Below are positions 18,688 to 28,016 of a stretch of 64,000 bases of DNA, in pieces. The notes under the pieces are model-generated. The model made no database searches. It saw only the letters and a program-made list of their open reading frames with translations, and was not told where the DNA came from. The first letter of the stretch is position 1, and each line of letters starts with the position of its first letter. Source of the DNA: Mucilaginibacter sp. (GTDB lineage Bacteria; Bacteroidota; Bacteroidia; Sphingobacteriales; Sphingobacteriaceae); NCBI GenBank assembly GCA_025352225.1, contig JANXTT010000120.1, positions 1 through 64,000 on the forward strand. The letters are read 5' to 3'. The position numbers were made by a program, and so were the translations under genes.

Positions 18688-20472
18688 ATGAAAAAGGCTC
18701 TTGTTTTATCAGGTTGGGTGTTTATTGCGGCCAACCTGTTAACTGCTACTTTGTACGCGCAAAATACAAGTACAATCAATTCAGAAAGTATTCGTTTAAA
18801 TCAATTGGGTTTTTATCCCTATAGCCCTAAGATAGCTATTGTAACAGCCAATAATAATAGTACTCGTTACAACATAATTACTGCCGATAAAAAGCAAACC
18901 GTGTATACAGGTGAGCTGGTAGTATCGGCCAATCCTGCTTTAAATGGTAAAAAAACTTTCATAGCAGATCTTTCGTCCTTCCATAAACCGGGGAAGTATA
19001 TTTTATCTGTAAACGGGCTCGGAAACTCTTTCCCTTTTGTAATAAGCTCAGCTGTTTATCACGATCTAGGGATAGCATCAATTAAAGCTTATTATTATCA
19101 GCGCGCGTCAACATCACTTCCAGAAAAGTACGCTGGTAAATGGCATCGCGCGGCGGGCCACCCGGATAATAAGGTATTGATCCACCCAGCGGCGGCAACG
19201 GATAAACGGCCGGCCGGAACATTAATTTCTGCTCCACGTGGTTGGTATGATGCTGGTGACTATAATAAATACGTAGTTAATAGCGGCATAAGTATGGGTA
19301 CCATGCTTTCGCTTTGCGAAGATTTTCCGGCATATATTAAAACAATGCACACCAATATTCCCGAAAGCAATAACAATATACCTGATATACTTAACGAATT
19401 GGTGTGGAACCTCCGTTGGATGTTGGCCATGCAGGATCCGAACGACGGCGGAGTTTATAACAAGTTAACAAATGCTGTTTTTGACCCCATGCAAATGCCC
19501 GAAGCGGCTAAAACACCACGATATGTAGTTCAAAAAGGCACGGCAGCTACGCTAGATTTGGCAGCAGTTACCGCGCAGGCAAGCCGTATGCTTAAAAAGT
19601 ATCAGAAACAACTGCCTGGTTTAGCAGATTCGTGCCTGGTCGCTTCAGAAAAAGCATGGAAATGGGCACTTAAAAACCCAAATATGGCTTATGATCAGGT
19701 GGCTATGAATAACAAGTTCAGCCCTAAAGTAATAACCGGCGCTTATGGCGACCGCAATTTTAATGATGAATTTATATGGGCCGCCGCCGAATTGTATGTT
19801 ACTACCGGGAATGAAAATTATTATAAAGCCGTATCCATGTTTCCTGACGACGGGATGCCGCTACCTACCTGGGGAAATGTGAGATTGCTAGCCTATTACT
19901 CGCTGGTCAGAAATGAAAGGTCTTTACAGGGTGCGGCAAAAAACAACTTGCCAATGCTTAAAAATCGAATTATAGGTTTAGCCGATAACCTTATTGCAGG
20001 AGTTGATCAAAGAGCTTATAAAACCGTAATGGGTAAATCCAGTCGCGACTTTTACTGGGGTAGTAATTCACTTGCGGCAAATCAAGGCGTAGCACTTGTA
20101 CAAGCCTATCAGCTTTCGGGGGACAAAAAGTACCTTAATTACGCGTTAAGTAACCTGGACTATCTGCTGGGCAGAAATGCAACTGGCTATTCATATGTTA
20201 CAGGGCAAGGTTATAAAACGCCCATGCATCCGCATCATCGCCCGTCTGTTTCAGATGGCATTGTTGACCCTGTTCCGGGGCTGCTGGTTGGCGGCCCAAA
20301 TACAGGCATGGAAGACGGTGTGCAAGTGCCCAGCATGGTGCCAGATGAAGCCTATATTGACGATGAAAGGGCTTATGCCGCTAACGAGATCGCCATTAAC
20401 TGGAACGCCCCTTTAGTTTATCTGTCAAACGCTATTGAAGCACTTAAAGTTAAAGCAGGTTACGTTAAATAA
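18688..20472 (+). CDS. GH9 endoglucanase/cellulase-type enzyme
   Basis: 594 aa. A signal peptide ends near LYAQ (residue 25). An N-terminal Ig-like CelD_N domain (about 33-120, IRLNQLGFYPYSPKIA) precedes the (alpha/alpha)6 barrel. Catalytic signatures are GWYDAGDYNKY (Asp188 and Asp191), MHPHHRPS, and the terminal ANEIAINWNAPLVYL with acid Glu567. GH9 enzymes cut beta-1,4-glucans such as cellulose, mixed-linkage glucan or xyloglucan backbones. The gene starts 7 nt after GH97 and is probably co-transcribed, which is odd in a starch locus. No cellulose-binding module or T9SS tail is present, so a periplasmic role on imported oligosaccharides is likely. Confidence 0.9.
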   Translation: MKKALVLSGWVFIAANLLTATLYAQNTSTINSESIRLNQLGFYPYSPKIAIVTANNNSTRYNIITADKKQTVYTGELVVSANPALNGKKTFIADLSSFHKPGKYILSVNGLGNSFPFVISSAVYHDLGIASIKAYYYQRASTSLPEKYAGKWHRAAGHPDNKVLIHPAAATDKRPAGTLISAPRGWYDAGDYNKYVVNSGISMGTMLSLCEDFPAYIKTMHTNIPESNNNIPDILNELVWNLRWMLAMQDPNDGGVYNKLTNAVFDPMQMPEAAKTPRYVVQKGTAATLDLAAVTAQASRMLKKYQKQLPGLADSCLVASEKAWKWALKNPNMAYDQVAMNNKFSPKVITGAYGDRNFNDEFIWAAAELYVTTGNENYYKAVSMFPDDGMPLPTWGNVRLLAYYSLVRNERSLQGAAKNNLPMLKNRIIGLADNLIAGVDQRAYKTVMGKSSRDFYWGSNSLAANQGVALVQAYQLSGDKKYLNYALSNLDYLLGRNATGYSYVTGQGYKTPMHPHHRPSVSDGIVDPVPGLLVGGPNTGMEDGVQVPSMVPDEAYIDDERAYAANEIAINWNAPLVYLSNAIEALKVKAGYVK

Positions 20473-20526
20473 TTGTTTAGTATATATTTGAGCCGGGGAT
20501 TTGGTAAATCATATTTATAGTCCAAA

Positions 20527-21354
20527 ATGGTTGATATCAAACTAAAGCATTTTTATATACATCCTTTATTACAGGGGTATATTAAAAAATTGTGGGTGTT
20601 TGAAAGCAGTGGCCGGGTACCAGATACCGATATTAAGCTAATTGTACCAAATGGATTAGTTAAGCTGGTTATTCCCTTTAAAAACGGACTCTCTGGTAAA
20701 ATGGATGGATGGTATCATTTATCAAGGGAAAACACTATTGCCTTAATTGGTATTAGTGATATTCCATCTGTTGTGGATGCAGAAAATAACGATGCAACAG
20801 GCACAATAGGTGTTGAGTTTAGCCCTTTGGGCGTTTATCGCTTTTTTCATTTTAAACAAAGCGACATTAAAAATCAGATACATAGCTTACCTGATGTATT
20901 GGGTAAATTAGGTAAGAATCTGGAAGAGCGGATTGGTAACACAGTATTTGTAGAGGATAAAATTGCTTTAATTCAAAATTTTTTATTGACCCTCTTTTTA
21001 AAAAAGGAAAGCGATCTTGTTTTCGAACATGCTATTCAAATAATAACAAACACCAATGGAAAAGTGTCTGTTAAGGAATTATCTCGTCAAAGCGGTTTTA
21101 GCAGCAGGTGGCTCAATACGAAGTTTATAGATTATTTAGGTGTAAGCCCCAAAAACCTTGGCTCAATACTTCGCTTTCAGTATTATTATGCTAAACTTAT
21201 TACCAATCCAAATTCTATTATTACTTCAAAAGAGTTTTATGATGATTATTATGACCAGTCGCATTTTTTAAAAGATTTTAAAAGATTTACCGGGACTTCT
21301 CCAACAGGGCTTCTTAACAGCCAAAATGATTTTGGAAGCACATTTTATAAATAG
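20527..21354 (+). CDS. AraC-family transcriptional regulator
   Basis: 275 aa. The N-terminal half (about 1-150) resembles the DUF6597-type sensor domain, with KLWVFESSG and IGVEFSPLGVYRFF. The C-terminal third holds the two AraC helix-turn-helix motifs, ending in YDQSHFLKDFKRFTGTSP. The ligand is unknown. A VOC protein and a small membrane protein follow on the same strand within 60 nt, so it may control them. A TATATTTG -7-like sequence (20483-20490) lies upstream, but no clear -33 element was found. Confidence 0.85.
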   Translation: MVDIKLKHFYIHPLLQGYIKKLWVFESSGRVPDTDIKLIVPNGLVKLVIPFKNGLSGKMDGWYHLSRENTIALIGISDIPSVVDAENNDATGTIGVEFSPLGVYRFFHFKQSDIKNQIHSLPDVLGKLGKNLEERIGNTVFVEDKIALIQNFLLTLFLKKESDLVFEHAIQIITNTNGKVSVKELSRQSGFSSRWLNTKFIDYLGVSPKNLGSILRFQYYYAKLITNPNSIITSKEFYDDYYDQSHFLKDFKRFTGTSPTGLLNSQNDFGSTFYK

Positions 21355-21413
21355 CTACTTCCGATTTTTACAATAGGGTAAATTGCTTAAGTTATATGTT
21401 TGTTTAAAATAAA

Positions 21414-21788
21414 ATGAGCATGAAACATTTAGCAAACTGGATAGAGATACCTGTTAATGATATAGACAGAGGGATTAGTTTTTATAACGCTATTTTAAGC
21501 GGGGTTACATTTTATAAAACCACGCTTCAGGATATCCAATATGGGGTGTTTCCTACGGAAGATAAATTTAACTGTGGTGCGTTAGTGAAGGGTGAAGGTT
21601 ATACACCATCGGCAAATGGAATAATTGTTTATCTGGATGGCGGGCCCGACCTAAGCATTATATTAGATAAAGTAGAAATTGCCGGCGGAAAAGTATTGAT
21701 TCCCAAAACCTATTTAGGCGAACACGCTGGTTACGTTGGTATATTTATAGATAGTGAAGGAAATAAAATAGGGCTGCAACATCCATAA
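21414..21788 (+). CDS. VOC-family (glyoxalase/bleomycin-resistance fold) protein
   Basis: 124 aa, one vicinal-oxygen-chelate domain: WIEIPVNDIDRGISFYNAIL at the N-terminus, a GGGK-like turn (AGGKVLIPK) and the ending GYVGIFIDSEGNKIGLQHP. Such small VOC proteins act as lyases, dioxygenases or drug-binding proteins, and the substrate here is not predictable. It lies 59 nt after the AraC gene and 6 nt before the next gene, so the three probably form one unit. Met1 or Met3 (21420) could be the start. Confidence 0.85.
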   Translation: MSMKHLANWIEIPVNDIDRGISFYNAILSGVTFYKTTLQDIQYGVFPTEDKFNCGALVKGEGYTPSANGIIVYLDGGPDLSIILDKVEIAGGKVLIPKTYLGEHAGYVGIFIDSEGNKIGLQHP

Positions 21789-21794
21789 ATTAAT

Positions 21795-22229
21795 ATGACT
21801 TCGAAATTGTTAATCAGAATAAGTGCTTTATTGGTATTGTTTCATTTAGCAGGCCATACCCTTGGCCACCTTAATTGGAAAACCTCTAATAACCCAATTA
21901 GAAAGGAAGTTATAAAACAAATGACAGATCATGCATTTGTTTTTATGGGTGCCAAAAGAAGTATGGCAGATTATTATCAGGGATATAGTTTGCTTATGTT
22001 TGTGGTTTATTTAATGTCCGCTGCTATTTTGTGGCTACTTGCTAATATCTCTGACCAACACCCTAATATAGTAAAAAAGCTCATTCTGATAATAGCCGCT
22101 TCATTTATTGTTATGTGTTTTATTGAGTTTTTTCACTTTTTTACTTTTGCAGCTGGCATTAGTTTTTCTGTGGCAATTACCCTTTTAATATCAAGTTATC
22201 AATTACGCAACCAGCAAATAAGCCAATAA
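21795..22229 (+). CDS. Small four-helix integral membrane protein, function unknown
   Basis: 144 aa with four hydrophobic segments. The first contains FHLAGHTLGHLNW, a H-x3-GH-x2-GH pattern that could bind a metal or haem, and further His and Phe residues lie in the third helix (FFHFFTFAAG). I do not recognise a named family with certainty. It starts 6 nt after the VOC gene and is likely translated with it. Confidence 0.7.
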   Translation: MTSKLLIRISALLVLFHLAGHTLGHLNWKTSNNPIRKEVIKQMTDHAFVFMGAKRSMADYYQGYSLLMFVVYLMSAAILWLLANISDQHPNIVKKLILIIAASFIVMCFIEFFHFFTFAAGISFSVAITLLISSYQLRNQQISQ

Positions 22230-22262
22230 CATATATTAGTCAGTTTATTAATTATTTACAAA

Positions 22263-22300
22263 TACAAAGTTAAATTATTGTCAATAAATTTAACTTTGTA
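22263..22300. promoter_or_regulatory. 14-bp perfect inverted repeat containing a TAACTTTG element
   Basis: TACAAAGTTAAATT (22263-22276) and AATTTAACTTTGTA (22287-22300) are exact reverse complements with a 10-nt spacer. The right arm carries TAACTTTG (22291-22298), which fits the Bacteroidota -7 consensus TANNTTTG for plus-strand transcription, although it is only 10 nt from the MBL start codon. The site may be a promoter overlapped by a dimeric repressor site. Confidence 0.45.
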
Positions 22301-22307
22301 TTATACA

Positions 22308-23138
22308 ATGTCTCTATTCATTACCTCATTAAATTCGGGAAGTAACGGTAACTGCTACTACATAGGTAACGAGCGGGAAGCTATTTTAGTGGACGCGGGT
22401 ATATCATGCCGGGAAACAGAGAAACGGATGCTGCGGTTAGGCTTATCCATGCTTAAAGTTAAGGCCATATTCATATCCCACGAACATACGGATCATATCA
22501 AAGGCGTAACCACACTCGCCAAAAAGCACCAGCTCCCCGTTTATATTACGCCAAAAACATTACAACATGGTAGTTTATGTTTGGATGCCCATTTAGTAAA
22601 ATGTTTTAATGCCTATCAACCTATCTGCATTGGCGAATTACAGATAACAGGCTTCCCTAAATTACACGACGCCGTTGAACCCCATAGTTTTGTTGTTTGC
22701 TGCCGCGATATTAAAGTTGGGGTATTTACTGATATTGGTGCTGCTTGCGAACATGTGATATTTCAGTTTACTCAATGCCATGCCGCATTTTTAGAAGCTA
22801 ATTACGACGAGGATATGCTAAATAACGGCCGATACCCTTATTACCTCAAAAATCGCATCCGGGGCGGAATGGGCCATTTATCAAACAAACAAGCCTTAAG
22901 TATATTCACCGCGCACAAGCCTGCTTACATGAGCCACTTATTACTGTCTCACCTTTCAAAAGACAATAATTGCCCTCAACTGGTTCAAGAGCTGTTTGAT
23001 TGCCGTGCCGATGGCACTAAGATCATCATAGCTTCGCGTTTTGAAGAAACGCCTGTATTTTATATCGGCAGGCCAACTCCTGATAAGGCAATACCTCAAA
23101 CCGGTTACGGCACGGCTACACAATATGTCCTTTTATGA
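22308..23138 (+). CDS. MBL-fold metallo-hydrolase (YycJ/WalJ-like)
   Basis: 276 aa from ATG 22308. The frame opens at 22278, but the extra 10 residues do not resemble the family, and MSLFITSLNSGSNGNCYYIG is the usual N-terminus. The metal-binding motif HEHTDH is at 58-63, followed by later His and Asp ligands (FTDIGAA, LEANYDED, SHLSKDN). Related proteins include YycJ, a nuclease-like enzyme of Gram-positive bacteria, and single-domain beta-lactamase-fold hydrolases common in Bacteroidota. The substrate is probably nucleic acid, but this is inference. The stop overlaps the start of the next gene by 4 nt (ATGA). Confidence 0.85.
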   Translation: MSLFITSLNSGSNGNCYYIGNEREAILVDAGISCRETEKRMLRLGLSMLKVKAIFISHEHTDHIKGVTTLAKKHQLPVYITPKTLQHGSLCLDAHLVKCFNAYQPICIGELQITGFPKLHDAVEPHSFVVCCRDIKVGVFTDIGAACEHVIFQFTQCHAAFLEANYDEDMLNNGRYPYYLKNRIRGGMGHLSNKQALSIFTAHKPAYMSHLLLSHLSKDNNCPQLVQELFDCRADGTKIIIASRFEETPVFYIGRPTPDKAIPQTGYGTATQYVLL

Positions 23139-23638
23139 AAATTATCATTTATTTGATGCTATTTTCTTTCATAAGCTCATGTACAAGTAGTCAAGGAATT
23201 ATTACCGTACATTATAAGAGAAAGAATGCGAACGAATCTAACTCGCAAAATAAAACTTATTATATGACATTACCCAAAGGGTTTAAACTCCTAACCTTAG
23301 TTGGTGAAAATGAATTGGAGAAGCAATACATTTATTCAGACTCTTCAAAAATATATATATCTGACTTTGCAATCAGTTTATTGAACTATAACAATATACG
23401 ATTAATGGGAGAGAATACTGCAAATAAGCGTTTTGAGAGTATTGCATTAAAAGAAAAAATAGCAATGGAATTGGGTAAAGAATATAAATCCGACACTTTA
23501 ACACTACAAGGTAAAATGGCCAATGGGTTATATTGGAAAGACATAAAAACAGGTTATCTAAGTATCGGATATGTCAACGTGTGTGAAAATGAGAAGAAGG
23601 AATTTGATAAAGCTTTAGCTTCTTTTAGCACTAAATAA
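23135..23638 (+). CDS. Hypothetical lipoprotein
   Basis: 167 aa with a short lipoprotein signal (MKIIIYLMLFSFISSC, Cys16). The rest is a mixed alpha/beta domain without motifs I recognise. The ATG overlaps the last codons of the MBL-fold gene, so the two are translationally coupled. A hairpin with a T tract at 23701-23728 ends the unit. Confidence 0.65.
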   Translation: MKIIIYLMLFSFISSCTSSQGIITVHYKRKNANESNSQNKTYYMTLPKGFKLLTLVGENELEKQYIYSDSSKIYISDFAISLLNYNNIRLMGENTANKRFESIALKEKIAMELGKEYKSDTLTLQGKMANGLYWKDIKTGYLSIGYVNVCENEKKEFDKALASFSTK

Positions 23639-23700
23639 ACACCACCACTCTCACGAGAATGCCCCGAGGGCAAAAGAGGTAGAGTTCTAGTGCCCCGCAT

Positions 23701-23728
23701 GCAAGGAAAATCCTTTGCTCTCTTTTTA
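23701..23728 (+). terminator. Probable terminator after the lipoprotein gene
   Basis: GCAAGGA pairs with TCCTTTGC (one bulged base) at 23701-23718, followed by TCTCTTTTT. It lies 62 nt downstream of the plus-strand lipoprotein stop codon. Confidence 0.5.
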
Positions 23729-23847
23729 TAAACTGCTTCTTATCCCTAACTCACGGTATTTTAGCAATAGGCACTATCAATTTTTTAATGAGTATCCAAA
23801 TTTCTTCGTCAAAAGAGTCAAGTATAGGTTTTCATCGCAACAAGAAA

Positions 23848-23871
23848 AGCCCTCAAATAAATTTGAAGGCT
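23848..23871 (-). terminator. Terminator of the nrdA transcript
   Basis: Read on the minus strand, AGCCTTCAAAT pairs with ATTTGAGGGCT (11 bp, one mismatch) over a 2-nt loop, followed by TTTCTTG. It is about 35 nt after the nrdA stop. Confidence 0.65.
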
Positions 23872-23904
23872 CTCTTATTATTAAGGGATTGATGTAAGCG
23901 ATTT

Positions 23905-26283
23905 TTATGCGGAACAGGTAACGCAACCTTCGTCCATAGAGCAGGATGGCCCGGCTGGGATCTCGTCTGATATCTGATCAACCAGTTCGGGTATTACAGG
24001 CTCCATGTTTTTACCGCCTTGTTTTTCGACTGTAAACTTAACTGCCGATGATGCCGCTTGTGTACGCAGGTAATACATACCTGTTTTTAAGCCTTTCTTC
24101 CAGGCATAAAAATGCATAGAAGTTAATTTGGAAGCATTAGGCGAGTTAATGAACAAGTTTAAGGATTGCGACTGGCAGATATAAGCGCCCCTATCTGCCG
24201 CCATATCTATAATGTTACGCATTTTAATTTCCCAAACGGTTTTATACAGATCCTTAATTTCTTGCGGAATTTCGGCGATTTCTTGTACCGAACCATTCGC
24301 GGTAATGATCTTATCCTTCATATCAGTGTTCCACAAGCCCAGGTTAACCAGGTCGCGCAACAAAAATTTGTTTACCACAATAAACTCACCGCTCAATACA
24401 CGGCGGGTATAAATATTAGAGGTATATGGTTCAAAACACTCGTTATTACCCAATATTTGCGATGTGGAAGCGGTTGGCATAGGTGCAACTAATAAAGAGT
24501 TACGCACACCATGGTTCATTACATCCAAACGCAGGTTATCCCAGTCCCAACGGCCACTGGTAGGTTTTACATCCCAAAGATCAAACTGGAACTTACCTTT
24601 TGATAATGGCGAGCCTTTAAACGTTTCGTAAGCACCTTCTTTAATAGCCAGATCTTTAGAAGCTGTCATGGCAGCAAAATATAAGGTCTCAAATATCTCT
24701 ATGTTCAATTGCTTGGCCTCGTCGCTTTCAAACGGCAGGCGCAGGCGTATAAACGTATCCGCCAGCCCCTGTACACCTAAACCAATAGGGCGGTGTCTTA
24801 AATTGGAGTATCGCGCCTCTTCAACCGGGTAATAGTTATTGTCAATAATACGGTTCAGGTTTAACGTTACCTGGTAAGTTACCTCGTATAATTTTTGGTG
24901 ATCAAATTTACCATCGGTTATGTAGCGTGGTAATGCCAGCGATGCCAAATTACAAACTGCGATCTCTTCTGCCGATGTATATTCCATAATCTCGGTACAT
25001 AAGTTGGAGCTTTTTATAGTACCCAGGTTTTGCTGGTTCGATTTACTGTTGGCGGCGTCCTTATATAACAAGTATGGTGTACCGGTTTCTACCTGCGAAT
25101 CCAGGATTGCGAACCATAATTCCTGTGCTTTTATAGTTTTACGGGCACGGCCTTCTTTTTCGTATTTCTCATACAAAGCTTCAAACTCTTCACCAAAGCA
25201 TTCGTGTAATCCCGGGGCCTCAGCCGGGCAAAATAAGCTCCATTCGCCATTGGCTTCAACCCGTTTCATAAACAAATCTGACACCCAAAGTGCGAAGAAC
25301 AAATCGCGCGCGCGGTTTTCTTCCTTACCGTGATTTTTACGCAGGTCTAAAAACTCAAATACATCGGCATGCCATGGTTCAAGGTAAATAGCAAAAGCGC
25401 CTTTGCGTTTACCGCCGCCCTGGTCTACATACCTGGCCGTATCGTTAAATACCCTAAGCATCGGTATAATGCCATTACTTGTGCCATTGGTGCCGCTAAT
25501 GTATGAACCCGTTGCACGCACATTGTGGATGCTTAAACCAATTCCACCAGCACTTTGCGATATTTTGGCTGTTTGCTTTAATGTATCGTAAATACCATCT
25601 ATGCTGTCATCCTTCATGGTTAACAAAAAGCACGACGACATTTGCGGTTTTGGTGTACCCGCGTTGAATAAAGTTGGTGTAGCATGTGTAAACCAACGCT
25701 CACTCATTAAATTATATGTTTTAATCACACTGTCAATATCTTCTTTATGGATACCTACAGAAACCCGCATAAATAAATGCTGCGGGCGTTCCGCAATTTT
25801 ACCATCAACCTTTAGCAGATATGATTTTTCGAGTGTTTTAAAGCCAAAATAGTCAAAGCCAAAGTCGCGGTCGTATATAATGGTACTATCTAATACTTCA
25901 GCGTTATTTTCAATAATGGCCCATACATCATCAGCCAGTAACGAAGCATTTTTTCCGTTTTTGCTATCAATGTAGTTATATAGCAGGCGCATCGTCTCGG
26001 AGAACGACTTGATGGTGTTTTTATGCAAATTGGATACTGCTATCCGCGAAGCTAACAATGCATAATCAGGATGTTTGGTTGTAAGTGACGCGGCGGTTTC
26101 GGCCGCTAGGTTATCAAGTTCCGAAGTGCTCACCCCATCATATAATCCCTCAATCACTTTTTGAGCTACATCAATCGGGTCAACCAGCGCGGGGTTTAGG
26201 CCATAGCATAATTTTTCGATACGTGCAGTTATCTTGTCAAACTTTACGGTTTCCTTTTTACCATCTCTTTTTATTACAAACAT
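23905..26283 (-). CDS. nrdA: Ribonucleoside-diphosphate reductase, large (alpha) subunit
   Basis: 792 aa. It reduces ribonucleoside diphosphates to the deoxy forms together with NrdB. An N-terminal ATP-cone (about 1-90, [17 protein letters not shown]) for allosteric control is followed by the R1 barrel. The redox pair is Cys218 (MSSCFLL) and Cys444 (AVCNLASL), and the active-site triplet Asn427, Cys429, Glu431 sits in SNLCTEI. The C-terminal tail ends in CVTCSA, the CxxC pair that re-reduces the site through thioredoxin. This is the class Ia pattern. nrdB lies 98 nt upstream on the same strand. Confidence 0.96.
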   Translation of the reverse strand: MFVIKRDGKKETVKFDKITARIEKLCYGLNPALVDPIDVAQKVIEGLYDGVSTSELDNLAAETAASLTTKHPDYALLASRIAVSNLHKNTIKSFSETMRLLYNYIDSKNGKNASLLADDVWAIIENNAEVLDSTIIYDRDFGFDYFGFKTLEKSYLLKVDGKIAERPQHLFMRVSVGIHKEDIDSVIKTYNLMSERWFTHATPTLFNAGTPKPQMSSCFLLTMKDDSIDGIYDTLKQTAKISQSAGGIGLSIHNVRATGSYISGTNGTSNGIIPMLRVFNDTARYVDQGGGKRKGAFAIYLEPWHADVFEFLDLRKNHGKEENRARDLFFALWVSDLFMKRVEANGEWSLFCPAEAPGLHECFGEEFEALYEKYEKEGRARKTIKAQELWFAILDSQVETGTPYLLYKDAANSKSNQQNLGTIKSSNLCTEIMEYTSAEEIAVCNLASLALPRYITDGKFDHQKLYEVTYQVTLNLNRIIDNNYYPVEEARYSNLRHRPIGLGVQGLADTFIRLRLPFESDEAKQLNIEIFETLYFAAMTASKDLAIKEGAYETFKGSPLSKGKFQFDLWDVKPTSGRWDWDNLRLDVMNHGVRNSLLVAPMPTASTSQILGNNECFEPYTSNIYTRRVLSGEFIVVNKFLLRDLVNLGLWNTDMKDKIITANGSVQEIAEIPQEIKDLYKTVWEIKMRNIIDMAADRGAYICQSQSLNLFINSPNASKLTSMHFYAWKKGLKTGMYYLRTQAASSAVKFTVEKQGGKNMEPVIPELVDQISDEIPAGPSCSMDEGCVTCSA

Positions 26284-26381
26284 CTTTCTTAGTATTTAAT
26301 AGTTAGTATCAAGTAATTAGACTTATACAACATGTTATTTATTCATTTTTTCAATCCGGCTATATACCTGCCCCGTAAACT

Positions 26382-27356
26382 TTAGAAATCCTCGTCGAGC
26401 GAGAATCCGTTGTTTTCGGCAGCGGTATTCATTACGCCGCTTTTTTGATAGTCGCCAACACGTTTTTCAAAAAAGTTGGTTTTCCCTTGCAGGGATATCA
26501 TCTCCATAAAATCAAACGGGTTGCTTGCATGGTAAAATTTATCATAGCCTAATTCGTCAAGCCACCTGTCGGCAACAAACTCTATATATTGGCTCATTAG
26601 CTTGGCGTTCATCCCAATAAGGCCAACCGGCAAGGCATCGGTAATAAACTCTTTCTCAATTTCAACGGCATCGGTAATAATACCTGTGGCCTCTTCTTTA
26701 GAAAGCTTTTCATTCAACATACTGTACAACAAACAGGCAAACTCGCAGTGCAACCCCTCATCGCGCGAAATTAACTCATTACTGAAGGTTAATCCTGGCA
26801 TTAAGCCCCGCTTTTTAAGCCAGAAGATTGAGCAAAAACTCCCGGAGAAGAAAATGCCCTCAACCGCTGCAAAAGCAACCAGGCGCTGTGCAAAGTTACC
26901 ATTATTGATCCACTTTAACGCCCATTGCGCTTTTTTATTAACGCAGGGTACAGTATCAATAGCGTGGAACAACCGATCTTTCTCCGTAGGGTCCTTTATA
27001 TAGGTATCTATTAGCAGGGCATAGGTTTCTGAGTGGATGTTCTCCATCATGATCTGAAAGCCATAAAAACAACGTGCCTCTGGCACCTGTACTTCGCTCA
27101 TAAAGTTAACTGCGAGGTTTTCGTTAACTATGCCATCACTGGCTGCAAAAAATGCCAGTACGTGCGATATAAAATGCTTTTCACCTAAATTCAAATTCTC
27201 CCAATGTTTCATATCATCAGAGAGGTCTATTTCTTCGGCTGTCCAAAAACTGGCTTCATGCTTTTTATACATTTCCCAGATGCGGGGATAGTTGATGGGC
27301 AGAATAACAAACCGGTCTTTGTTCTCTCTGAGTAATAATTCGTTTTCTCGTGACAT
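26382..27356 (-). CDS. nrdB: Ribonucleoside-diphosphate reductase, small (beta) subunit
   Basis: 324 aa, ferritin-like R2 protein. By motif spacing, the metal ligands are Asp74 (AASDG), Glu105 and His108 in MENIHSETY, a Glu in [10 protein letters not shown], and Glu and His in [10 protein letters not shown]. Tyr112 is 4 residues after His108, as Tyr122 is after His118 in E. coli NrdB, so a tyrosyl-radical (class Ia/Ib) cofactor is expected. It is encoded upstream of nrdA and probably co-transcribed. No clear NrdR box was seen in the short upstream gap. Confidence 0.96.
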   Translation of the reverse strand: MSRENELLLRENKDRFVILPINYPRIWEMYKKHEASFWTAEEIDLSDDMKHWENLNLGEKHFISHVLAFFAASDGIVNENLAVNFMSEVQVPEARCFYGFQIMMENIHSETYALLIDTYIKDPTEKDRLFHAIDTVPCVNKKAQWALKWINNGNFAQRLVAFAAVEGIFFSGSFCSIFWLKKRGLMPGLTFSNELISRDEGLHCEFACLLYSMLNEKLSKEEATGIITDAVEIEKEFITDALPVGLIGMNAKLMSQYIEFVADRWLDELGYDKFYHASNPFDFMEMISLQGKTNFFEKRVGDYQKSGVMNTAAENNGFSLDEDF

Positions 27357-27417
27357 GCACTTTGTCTTTAAAGGGTGAATCTGGCAGAAGACAATACATC
27401 ACGTGTGTTCAATTGAA

Positions 27418-27594
27418 ATGAAAACAGGCGACAGAAGGGCTTTGCAAGAACTTTTTTGTGAAAAGCTTAATAATACTATCGGGCAGGAGCCTTATGTATT
27501 GAAAAACCTTATAAACAAAGATAAGGTTTTGAAGCCCGGTAGGTATGCGTTAAACACTCAAATATTGCAAGAAGTTTTGAACAAACGGGGTTGA
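27418..27594 (+). CDS. Possible small protein, unknown
   Basis: 58 aa from ATG 27418 (an in-frame GTG at 27403 would add 5 residues). The composition is soluble and protein-like: a basic N-terminus MKTGDRRALQELFCEKL, then VLKNLINKDKVLKPGRYAL. It is divergent from nrdB with only 61 nt between start codons. There is no recognisable domain or clear ribosome-binding site, so it may be chance. Confidence 0.35.
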   Translation: MKTGDRRALQELFCEKLNNTIGQEPYVLKNLINKDKVLKPGRYALNTQILQEVLNKRG

Positions 27595-27673
27595 AATGTT
27601 TATAATTATTTTTACAAAAAAGTTAACAATGACATTGTTTTTACCGTAATGCATTTTTTAAATTGCTAAATGA

Positions 27674-27847
27674 TTACCTCCGGTTTCCGCGCATGTTAAT
27701 AATCCAGATGAGGAGGCCAATAATTATAAATACCGAATATATCCCCATACGAAACCCCAACCGGAAAACTGAGCCTACCAGCATATAGCAACTGGTGGTT
27801 GTAATGGAAATAAAAGCAAGCAGTAAATAGCAATAGATTTTTTTCAT
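27674..27847 (-). CDS. Small lipoprotein-like membrane protein
   Basis: 57 aa. It begins MKKIYCYLLLAFISITTTSC, a plausible lipoprotein signal with Cys20, continues with YMLVGSVFRLGFRMGIY and a second hydrophobic helix (SVFIIIGLLIWII), and ends basic (NMRGNRR). It could instead be a two-helix membrane protein. The gene stands alone between nrdB and the DUF5686 gene. Short hydrophobic proteins of this shape are common in Bacteroidota, function unknown. Confidence 0.6.
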   Translation of the reverse strand: MKKIYCYLLLAFISITTTSCYMLVGSVFRLGFRMGIYSVFIIIGLLIWIINMRGNRR

Positions 27848-28016
27848 GAGCTTCGAAAATAAAAAAACGTTTAAACATATACCTTATTTAACACAATTTT
27901 CGTTTACATACGTAATTTACCTGTTGCGCAGCGTAAGTTGGATTAATTAATTTAAAACTAAAACCTAATTTGCTGCTTAATCTCGCTAAGTGTATTATTT
28001 TTATTGTTGAATTTTT

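Noticed and set aside
27696-27878. 60-codon minus-strand frame with a Phe-rich sequence
   Set aside because: It overlaps, in another frame, the 57-aa ORF at 27674-27847, which has a far better signal peptide and composition.
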